Positions 48,244-64,000 of a stretch of 64,000 nucleotides of DNA are shown in pieces. The stretch lies in NCBI RefSeq assembly GCF_014529535.1, contig NC_050735.1:12845739-12909738 (forward strand), given 5' to 3'. The position numbers and the translations under genes are program-made. The stretch's first letter is position 1, and each line of letters opens with the position of its first letter. The notes under the pieces were generated by a model. It worked only from the letters and a program-made list of their open reading frames with translations. It made no database searches and was not told the DNA's origin. This stretch comes from Bradysia coprophila (Eukaryota > Arthropoda > Insecta > Diptera > Sciaridae).

Positions 48244-48548
48244 ATGTCAGGGACTGTGTTATCATAGCCGTTTTGTATTTATACTTCGAAAGGCAAGACC
48301 GGACTGGATACTCAAGTTCCGCTGGTAAAACTGATTTTTGAAATTTTGAGGGGTCAGGCCAGCCGCTATTTGTTCATTGTTCGATTATTATGTCTACGAT
48401 GAAACTGTTGCAATACTGCGGGTTGCTGCATTAGGATACGACGAGTGCCCGCAGTGTACTTCCTCTGTTAAGAAAACTGCTCCAGTGACTTAACAAATGG
48501 GTTTTAATTGACCATCGGTACAATAAATACAATTCAATTGCTGCGACC

Positions 48549-50379
48549 TTACAAACTAGGTGTCGACGTAACCAGCACAAACAGTACCCATAAATGTAAC
48601 AAAGCTACGTAAAATATTGCCAAAATCCGTATCAACGGATATCGCCGCAGAAACACACCCAGCCGTATTCCCATCGAATCCAAATTTGAATAGGCTCGTT
48701 TCACTCGCCTCGCCACACCCGTATCGAATGGATTTTCTTGCAGAAAATTCGGCACCTGTGCCTTTGCATCGTCCGTGTCGTTGATGCTAATGATTTCCGG
48801 CCGCTGTTGTCGCAATTGGACCATCGTGCTGCGGTGTTGTGTTTCCAGCTTTTCCAGTTGAATCCGTAGAGCGTTACGGTCGGCGGTTATATTTTCCAAC
48901 GAAGTTTGTTTTTGAACCAGTGACTGTGTCAATGACTGTACACGTTCTTCCAAGCCGAATGACGGTTGAGGGGATGAGGAGCGTTGGGCTAATTTCGTTC
49001 GCAGTTGATAGAGTTCTGATTCTCTGGAAGGAAAGGGGAGGAATGAACAATTAAATGTATGGAAAGGTCGTATGGTGTAGTAAGGGGAATGAGTATGAAG
49101 TCATCTAGAACCTCTGTTCAGAGTCTGAACTGAGTTTCTGAATGACTTCGTTGAAAAAGTGGGCTAATTTAGTTAACGGAAGCGAGAACTACTTAGAAGA
49201 TTAGGTGTAACAAACAAAACCGACTTACTTGTCTCTAATCTTATTAGAATACTCGATTTGCAGCCGATTCATTTCATTTTTCACCGACGCAAGTTCCTTC
49301 ATTTGCGCTTTGCTGTCCGTCTCAAACTGCATCCACTTTGTCTCTTCCGATCGCAGATCGCCATTCAACGCTTTCACCTTCCTATCAAACTCCAATTCCT
49401 GATGTCGCTGAAGATTTTCCAATTTCTCAACATAGCGTCGGATTTGTTCCAACTGTTCGCTCTGCACTCGAATTTCTTCCAACAACCCGCTGTTTTCCGC
49501 TTTCAGATTCTCCACTTCGAACGAGTTTATCCGATGTGTCGACTTTGTTCCATCGTCGCCGTTGTCTTTCTCTTTCAATTGTTCGATGATTTTATCTTTC
49601 ATTTGGAGTGTGGTTTGGGCGCGAGATCTGTATTGTTGCAGTTCGACTGTCGTTTGTTCTGATTCGCGTTTCGCCCAGTCGAGTTTTTTGTGCAGATCGC
49701 TCTCGCTTTGCTGACTTTTCGACAGTCTCGATTCCAATTCAGAAATTGATTTTATGTAATTTTCATTGGATCGTTTCAGATTGTCAACTTGATCTGCAAA
49801 GAGTTCCTTTTCTCGCTCTAAATGTTCGCATTTAGCGTCTAGTTCTGCGATCAACGATTGTTTGTTCAATACCTTTAATTGTGTCAATGCTGATTCCAGT
49901 TCGACCTTCAATTCATCTCTTTCCGTCTTCACTTCAGAAAGAACGATTTTCATTGCAGCCAACTCTTGTTCAAAGCCAACGGTTCCCTTCATAGACGATA
50001 ACAACGACGGACTAACGCTCGTCTGTTTCACTTCGATCACAGTACTCTCATCTCCAGCCCGACTGGACGAACTCCGCCGAGACAACGAACCTACGCTCTG
50101 TCGATCATCTGCTGCAGCGTTGTCAATTTCAGTTGTTACGTCTACATCAGGATCACCAGGATCCAATTTTAATGCTAATTTCTTTGATGATGATATTGGC
50201 ACAATTCGTTTAGTTGGAGTCAATGTATGGGATATTTCATGTCGAACGTCACTGAGACTTTCGACCGGATATGTGGTGGACTTTGTGTTAGTCGTTTGGT
50301 GTAACACTGTAGCTGCATTCTGATCTATTTTATTGAGAATATTTTCCGCCTTTCCGGCTAGATCGGTGAACCAAGACAT
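48549..50379 (-). CDS. Golgin84: Golgin-84 (GOLGA5), Golgi coiled-coil tether
   Basis: The model is complement(join(48549..49023,49229..50379)), 541 aa. The N-terminus MSWFTDLAGKAENILNKIDQ is the golgin-84 signature. Residues ~130-480 are a long heptad-repeat coiled coil rich in Glu/Lys/Gln. The C-terminus SNLDSMGIRLGVFLRRYP leads into a single membrane anchor (IRILAIFYVALLHLWVLFVL) and a short lumenal tail, as in all golgin-84 proteins. It tethers COPI vesicles and maintains Golgi ribbon structure on cis/medial cisternae. The start was set at ATG 50,379 because the family begins there; the frame stays open three codons further to a GTG. One intron, phase 2, 205 nt. Confidence 0.94.
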
Positions 50380-50389
50380 AATGCACACT

Positions 50390-50870
50390 CAAACACTTCA
50401 CATTAGACGAGAAAAGATTCAACAAATTTATAGTTTCTCAATGTCAGTCCCACGTATTTGTTTTTCCATGAAAACAAAACTTTTGACATTGACAGCTGAT
50501 GATGGGCTGGAATGGAACGTGAAGTGAGTTGCACGTTCTTGTAAAAGTTAAAAAATTGAGCCAAAAGTTTGGTAATGGAAGTTGTGGTGTTGTAAGGCGT
50601 TGTTCTTACTTAGTTCGATATGCATTTCTATTTCAAATCTACTTGAAGCCTATAATGCTAAACGTCAGATTGGAGAAAACACTGAGAAATATTTTATTAC
50701 CAGCCGTAGGGCAGTCCCTTGCGAAAGTTGATCATTACATGGCAGTTTGACCCTTGCGGAAATGATCCATTACATGAAGAATGTGACACAACATCAGTGA
50801 CACAACATCAGTGACACAACATCGAATACCACAACATCCTCCCTTCGAATTAAAATGAAGAATGTGTTTG
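50390..50870. other. Intergenic, with a 14-bp triplet repeat
   Basis: GTGACACAACATCA is repeated three times at about 50,782-50,823. Otherwise nothing recognised. Confidence 0.6.
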
Positions 50871-51041
50871 TTCAACGCACTTCAAGCAAAAGTGGTACTC
50901 TAAATAGGGTACTGAAACTTGACAGTGCTCCATACAAAATTTTACACTGTAAAAAGAGTGGGGATAAAATTTCATACAAAATAGTACTCTATTTGGCAGC
51001 TGTCATTAATAGAACTTTTGCTTGAAGTGCGTTGGTTTGTT
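50866..51041. mobile_element. 162-bp hAT-like MITE, copy 1
   Basis: The element spans 50,873-51,034 with ends CAACGCACTTCAAGCAAAAG and its exact inverse CTTTTGCTTGAAGTGCGTTG. GTTTGTT flanks both sides (50,866-50,872 and 51,035-51,041). A second copy lies at 63,495-63,631. Confidence 0.88.
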
Positions 51042-51049
51042 TCATTTGA

Positions 51050-51610
51050 CGTGAATTCATTTGTCAACCAACCATACGTTAGGCAATAAACCAGAATACA
51101 GTGGAGGCTGCTACGTACTTCATTAATTCGGAAACAACATTGTGATACTCGTGAACTCACTCTTGCGTTTTTGAGCAGATTGCTTCGATAACTGTTTTTC
51201 GAAAAATATTGTTGTATGTGTCGCCTTCACCTCCAATATATAATCTCTATACCCTAATGTAATGATAGACTTTCGCAGCACCCAATGTAAATTTAAATGC
51301 CCAATAACAAGCACAAATTTATGGATTAGGAATCGGTGTGGTTGATTTTGACGAACGCGACAGAGACCAGTCCAGAAAAAGTTGAAGTGGTCGTGAGACC
51401 CTGAAAAACAACTTTTCATAGTCTGGTCCGTTGTGGTAGGTAGCAAAAACTCAAAATTTTCGAGTAATTTTCATGGTAAACAATCACTCTTCAAATTTGA
51501 TCGATCAAATTGCTTTGCATTTTCTAAAACGAATGCTGTAATAACTCATACAAATAAGTCACTTTACAACACTAAAATGAGTGCTGAAAAAGTCGTATTT
51601 CAATTCCCGG
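51050..51610. other. Intergenic, nothing recognised
   Basis: Short frames only. Confidence 0.45.
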
Positions 51611-51611
51611 T

Positions 51612-51840
51612 CGCACAATAGTATTTTACATGACTAGGGATAAAAAGATGAAAAGTAGAGTTTTCGTGTGAATTATGTTGCTCCGAGGCGAAGCCGAGGT
51701 CAATAAACACACGGAAACGAGACTTTTCACTTTTTATTCCGAGTTATGTAATGAATTTTACATGCTAAGGGCGTCGAAAGACTTAAAATATGAAAATATG
51801 AAAAGTACGGTTTTCGACGTATGTAGCATGTAAAATACTA
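51612..51840. mobile_element. Foldback MITE with GAGGCGAAGCCGAGGTCAATAAA loop
   Basis: GGATAAAAAGATGAAAAGTAG and TTTTCGTGTG pair with CACACGGAAACG and ACTTTTCACTTTTTATTCC across a 35-nt loop holding the shared core. TATTTTACATG flanks are repeated inverted (51,612 and 51,830). Related sequence at 2340-2440, 4380-4620 and 6780-6945. Confidence 0.75.
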
Positions 51841-51874
51841 TTTCAGCACACGACCCAATAGATTTGACTTTGCA

Positions 51875-52795
51875 GATCACGGTGAGCTTGAATTTTTTTT
51901 TATGCGACCTCTCGTGGACATGAAATGTTTTTAGTGGTTTTTGTAGAGTGCGGCACCTGTATAGCAGCTGTTTAGCCTGAGGTCTACGCTTTACAGCGAT
52001 ACCAATCATGACATTCATGACTACAAAAAAACATCTTTTATGAAGGAAAGTCATTCAACTAGATCGATGTGAATTTTAAAGGCTGTATCATACGTGGATT
52101 ACTTTTATTTTCTGTCAAAAAGTATTTTTAGTTAATTTATATAATGTAAGGGGTTAATAAAAGGTCGAAGGATGAGTTTGTATTCCAATTTTCTACGTAT
52201 AATGTCTCATTTTTTATTGAAACAACTATAATGTTGCAGAATTAGCTTAGAAAGGCTATTAGAGAAACGACAAACGAACCAAAAGGAAGGGTTGTTAATT
52301 TTTGACTCGAGATAGTGCAATTTACTCGTGGGTCCGATTTATAAAAAAACCTATTTCGAGTCAAAAATCCTCTCTCGACCTTTATTAACGCCTTAAATTA
52401 TGTAAAATAACTAAAAATACTTTATAAGAGAAAATAAAAGTAATCTACGTATGATACAGCCTTTAAAATTCACAGCGACCTAGTTGAATGACTTTCCCAC
52501 ATAAAAGATGTTTGTTGGTAGTCATGAATGTCATGGTTGGTAACGCTGTAAAGCTTAGACCCCTTAGACCTCAGGCTAAACAGTAACTATATTTTTGTGA
52601 TCAAACAAGTCACCAGTCCACACAGTCTTCGAAGCTTCTTGCAGGTCCCACAAAAACGAAAAATCGATCTAATTAAATAATTTTCCCATCGAAATATTTT
52701 CTTGTTATGTTATTCTTACTCTACAAAAACCACTAAAACCATTTCATGTCCACGAGAGGTCGAATAAATAATTTTTCGAGCTCACCGTGAGATAC
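51875..52795. mobile_element. Large foldback element, ~0.92 kb
   Basis: The arms are several hundred bp and about 500 bp apart. GATCACGGTGAGCTTG (51,875) is inverted at 52,778-52,794. CGACCTCTCGTGGACATGAAAT is inverted near 52,742-52,762. CCTGAGGTCTA..GCTTTACAGCG, CATGACATTCATGACTAC, AAAGTCATTCAACTAG and GGCTGTATCATACGT are all matched in order down to TTAATAAAAGGTCGA (about 52,157; inverse near 52,378). The spacer is non-coding. No target duplication was resolved. Confidence 0.85.
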
Positions 52796-53238
52796 GAGCG
52801 AAGCGAGTTCGACATCTGTAAAATTCAGTTATTCCAATTAAAAGGTGTCAGAGTGAGAGATCACAACGAAAAAAGACATTTTCTATCGAAATAAAATTGT
52901 TAAAAAAAGTTCCAATTTATTCAAATTAAAAGTGTGGCGTTAGATCGTACAATTGTAATTGATTACATTTCATTTTTCCTAATTACAGAATTAACTTCGG
53001 TTACAAAACTTTCAGCGGAAATTATTTTAATTAAAAATGAAAATAAAACTAAATGCTGGATCCACAGACCATTCTATACAATAATGGAGTTGGTTGTTCC
53101 ACTACTGTTTAATACGTAAATAATAAATTGAATCTGGGTGCATCAGCCACCACATACATTATAAATAACAATCTAACAACAATTTACAAATTTTTCTTTT
53201 TTTTTATAATTCCAATATTCTACTCACGGACGAAGAAT

Positions 53239-60885
<7,647 letters not shown>

Positions 60886-60889
60886 GTTG

Positions 60890-61680
60890 ACTGTTGTGCA
60901 TTCGGTTGGTGAGGAAGTTACAAATTTACTGTAATCAATTTGGAAAAGATATCATTTGTTGGTGCACTACAGAGGCATGCAGCGATAAAGTTATACACAC
61001 AAGAGAAAGTGATTGTTAAATGGGGACATTTATAAAGGTGGTCCGCAATTCAGTGCTGTCAGACAGAGAAGTATGGATTTTTGGAAGTTTATTACATCCT
61101 TTACATCCTATTAGGGGGAATTTAGGAGGGTCAGTCATACGAATTGACACCTCAGAAGTTCGTATTTATGGAGTTATCAATGATTTAAGACCTGTATGGC
61201 AACACTGAATGGCGGACGTCCTGTATTAATGTCACTAATGTGTTAATTCCAGTAAAATTGTGAGGCAATTTGTCGAAACACCTGAAACCAAACTCAATTT
61301 CAGCGGATTATGTGAAGTTCAAGGGGAAAATATTCTCAATTTTTTCCACGCAATGACTCGTAGTAACTGAAAGCAATACCTCTCGTACTCGCGTAATGAA
61401 TTCTCAATGGAAAAATCAAATGATTCATCCACCGCGATACGTCACCAAGTTCGAACTGTTTAAATACAGCCACCACGTGACGTATTAATAGAAATCGGCC
61501 AAAATGAGAAAAATATTTGCACGCGGAAAAAGTTAATTAATTTGAACGGAATTTTTTCCCATCAAAATTACGAGAAATAAACACTCAAATTACCAATTTA
61601 AATTGCAATTTTTGTAAATTGAAAAAAACTTCACCAGACACGATTGACGCAATTAACGCAAGCATAAAATTCACTCCATC
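60890..61680. other. Intergenic between HEATR5 and the YPPQQ gene
   Basis: No gene recognised. Contains the upstream regions of both divergent genes. Confidence 0.5.
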
Positions 61681-61687
61681 CAGACAG

Positions 61688-61723
61688 TATAAAAGATCAA
61701 GCTTCGTTGAGTAAAGTATCAGT
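61688..61723 (+). promoter_or_regulatory. TATA box and initiator of the YPPQQ-repeat gene
   Basis: TATAAAA at 61,688 and TCAGTT at 61,719 put the start near 61,721, 40 nt before the ATG. A strong, canonical core promoter, as expected for a highly expressed secretory gene. Confidence 0.75.
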
Positions 61724-61760
61724 TGCTTAGACGACATTCGTTGTAAAAGTAAAATTCAAA

Positions 61761-62215
61761 ATGAAGAACTTCTCCCTCTTGATTGGTTTGATAGTTTCGG
61801 TTGCGGTAAATCTTTTGTTTCAGATAAATTTGAGATTTTTTTTAAATAAAATTTGTCAATCAAATTTTAGGCCGTACAGTGTCACTCATCGGAATCGGAT
61901 AGCAGATATTCCGTAGAAAGCTGGGATCGTTCGGATGAATACCGTTATCCACTATATCCAAACATTTTACCTGCACCATTCCCTCAACCACGTCCACAAC
62001 AACCATACCCAGGCCAACAATATCCACCACAACAACAATATCCACCACAACAATACCCACCACAACAATATCCACCACAACAATACCCACCACAACAATA
62101 TCCACCACAACAACAATATCCACCTCAACAACAATATCCACCACAACAACCAGCTGTGCAACCATACCCAGCTCCACAACCAGCTGTATCTCAACCCGCA
62201 GTTCCAGGCAAATAA
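61761..62215 (+). CDS. Secreted Pro/Gln/Tyr-rich repeat protein (YPPQQ)
   Basis: The model is join(61761..61805,61871..62215), 129 aa. Exon 1 (15 codons) plus the first residues of exon 2 form a signal peptide (MKNFSLLIGLIVSVA, then AVQCHS). The mature protein has a short acidic Ser-rich head. Its body is made of eight or nine YPPQQ or YPPQQQ units, flanked by Pro/Ala-rich stretches and ending PGK. Proline/glutamine repeats of this sort occur in insect silk, salivary glue, chorion and cuticle proteins. A structural extracellular or saliva role is likely but not assigned. The exon 1/exon 2 layout, with the signal peptide split off on a tiny first exon, is common in insect cuticle and salivary genes. 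The DNA repeat (CCACAACAATAT) is unstable, so length polymorphism is expected. Confidence 0.86.
62020..62150 (+). repeat. 15-18-bp coding minisatellite (TATCCACCACAACAA)
   Basis: Tandem TAYCCACCACAACAA units encoding the YPPQQ motif. Confidence 0.9.
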
Positions 62216-63486
62216 ATGTAGCGAAGTTTTGAAATTCTAAGCTATATTGTCACGGTGAAGATTGTGATTTCTATGCATTCGATCTTTTAGGAATTAAAGA
62301 GTCTCCTGCGACCGTAATAATTGTCTTTTTGAATTAAATACGGCGTTGATCAAACACAAGACTCCTCCTATTCGGCGCTGTTATAAATTAATTTCTTCCG
62401 AATTCTTTTCCTTTTAATTCGGTTAAATAAATATCTTAATTGGTCTCATGTTTAAATATACACGTATCTCTAATGTAAGATTTATTTACCTGCGTGCTTC
62501 ATCCAATATTCGTTGAAGGAACGAATATCTTGTACTTTTATTGTTATTTACATTATCCATGATTTCCCGGGTTTCCGTAATACTTGTGTATCCCTCACGA
62601 TGTCTATTTATATCAAACAAAAAATGAACACAACACACACTTTCACCTAACGAACGTTTATGCAGCTAACACCGAAATTTTTATTTATCTTTTCATATCT
62701 TTATCACACTCAGTTCATGGATCAATGAATTCGTTCTTTTAACACTTAATGAATTATACAAACGATTCAGTTCTTTTCAAAGAATCAAAAATGAGTCAAT
62801 TTGATGTTTTATTAATTGGTTACACAGAGGGAACATGTGAATCGATATAATCGAGATTGTCTTCCCGACTAGACTAGCTGACATAATATTTCAGTTTAAG
62901 CAACAAAAACAAAGTAATTTTGAGAAGAATTTGGTGAACAACAGAGGATAGTTAAAAAAATGCGTCTGCCCACTACATTAGATATGAGATAGTAAAGTAT
63001 AAAAATGACGAATACACTCAACAGAAGGCGTCTTTTAACCGATGAACGTGCAGTTTATACTGAATGGTTATTTTTAAAAAAATATTTAAAATCGAGACAA
63101 TTTTGCCTTGTTCTCGTGACTTTTTTTTATTGTTTTTATTTCTTTTGCGTATCTTCGTGCTTTGCCGGGTCGTAAACTCGTGAGAAAAGCTGCGCATTGT
63201 GTGACTGTTAATCTTAACATCTCAAGACATATTTAAAAGTCTTCTGAAATGATGTAAGCTCAAGGAAGTAATTCTTTAGGTTACTACATATCGTTATGGG
63301 GACGGGCGTGAATAATAATAGTTATTTGTGTACCTAGGGAAGAGAACAGGAAATTCCAACAAGAGTTTAAGAGCGAAGTACACTCGAGTTGGAGTTTCCT
63401 ATTTTCTTCCTGAGGTGAACACAACGTTTTTCATATGTTCGACAAGTGATTTACCGTTTTTCTCCACGAAACAAAAACATCAATTT
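62216..63486. other. Intergenic, no gene recognised
   Basis: AT-rich; only short frames without supporting signals. Confidence 0.5.
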
Positions 63487-63639
63487 GTTACACCACTGCA
63501 ATTCAAGCAAAAGTGATAATTGTCGACAGCTGCCAAAGTGAGATCTTTTTGTAGGAAATTAATTTTTACATTTGTTTGATAACTGTCCAGCTTTAGTACC
63601 CCATTTAGAGTACCATGTCTGAAGTGCGTTAGTTACACC
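63487..63639. mobile_element. 137-bp hAT-like MITE, copy 2, perfect 8-bp target duplication
   Basis: The element spans 63,495-63,631. ATTCAAGCAAAAGTGAT and GACAGCTGCCAAA at the left, and TTTAGAGTACC and GAAGTGCGTTA at the right, match copy 1 in inverse order. GTTACACC flanks both sides exactly (63,487-63,494 and 63,632-63,639), supporting hAT membership. Confidence 0.88.
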
Positions 63640-64000
63640 ATTTTTCCAAATAAAATCAAATGTGACACTTCGGGGTAGAATATTTCTATTTTCTCCACTG
63701 TCAAAACAAGATCGCCCCTGCTCTGTCATCAGACAAAGCGTCAATAAAACATTAAATTCTGATTCTCATTTGAGTGGAGGAAATTAGGTTAATCACACCG
63801 CACACATGAAAAGGCGTTCAAATCACTTCCTCAAATGTTAAATGCAGGAACGTAATAAATAACATTTGAGTAAGAAAACCGGTATTTTTGACAACAAAGA
63901 TATTATTGGGTTCCTTAAAAACGAATTTGCATTTTCAGTACCTGCTTTATTATCAATGTGAAGAAACTAAAAAATTGCGATTGCATTCTCGTACTTGCCA
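63640..64000. other. Intergenic, nothing recognised
   Basis: No supported feature up to the window end. Confidence 0.5.

Noticed and set aside
49258-50323. Long + strand frames (134 and 153 aa) opposite golgin-84
   Set aside because: Antisense shadows of the coiled-coil coding sequence.
61860-62240. His/Asn-rich + frame and Val/Trp-rich minus frames over the YPPQQ gene
   Set aside because: Other frames of the coding minisatellite; only the signal-peptide frame has a promoter, splice sites and a stop.

Overview
This window is AT-rich nuclear DNA from an insect, most likely a lower dipteran. That reading rests on a giant-type bZIP factor, an insect gustatory receptor, a tko-type mitochondrial S12 protein, very short introns (about 55-80 nt) beside a few long ones, and many small foldback DNA transposons. 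A fungus-gnat-like fly would fit, but the species is inference. No rRNA, tRNA, CRISPR or bacterial operon was seen.

Layout. 1-1.9 kb: the 3' part of a hAT-transposase-derived BED zinc-finger gene. 2.5-4.3 kb: a 251-bp tandem satellite, one unit of which is interrupted by a 124-bp Tc1/mariner-type MITE with a TA duplication. 5.4-6.35 kb (-): a giant-like bZIP repressor. 6.4-19.7 kb: mostly non-coding, with foldback repeats, a small secreted Cys-rich (defensin-like) peptide gene at 12.2-12.5 kb (-) and a possible second small secreted protein at 17.0-17.3 kb (+). 19.76-31.28 kb (-): the mitochondrial ribosomal protein S12 gene, split by an 11-kb intron. Nested in that intron on the opposite strand is a five-exon gene for a BioF/AONS-like alpha-oxoamine synthase, an unusual gene for an animal. 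32.2-33.2 kb (-): a decayed non-LTR retrotransposon. 33.2-34.0 kb: a hAT-type foldback element with a perfect 8-bp target-site duplication. 34.6-38.5 kb (+): two tandem paralogous membrane proteins (PPSYN motif, C-terminal anchor, possibly scramblase/LURP-one-like). 38.6-39.7 kb: a 401-bp foldback element and an inverted array of TATCGGTA motifs. 40.4-42.5 kb (+): a gustatory receptor. 42.9-44.3 kb (-): SECIS-binding protein 2. 46.2-48.2 kb (+): mitochondrial glutamyl-tRNA synthetase. 48.5-50.4 kb (-): golgin-84. 50.8-52.8 kb: a hAT-like MITE and a roughly 0.9-kb foldback element. 53.2-60.9 kb (-): HEATR5, 12 exons, about 2099 aa. 61.7-62.2 kb (+): a secreted YPPQQ-repeat protein with a clear TATA promoter. 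62.2-64 kb: non-coding, with a second copy of the 50.9-kb MITE.

The genes do not form one pathway. Housekeeping themes are mitochondrial translation (S12, GluRS), selenoprotein synthesis (SBP2) and Golgi/endosome traffic (golgin-84, HEATR5). Lineage-specific material comprises the AONS-like gene, small secreted peptides, the tandem membrane proteins, the gustatory receptor and abundant non-autonomous transposons. Exon models were assembled by hand from reading frame, GT/AG sites and phase; single-base boundary errors are possible.
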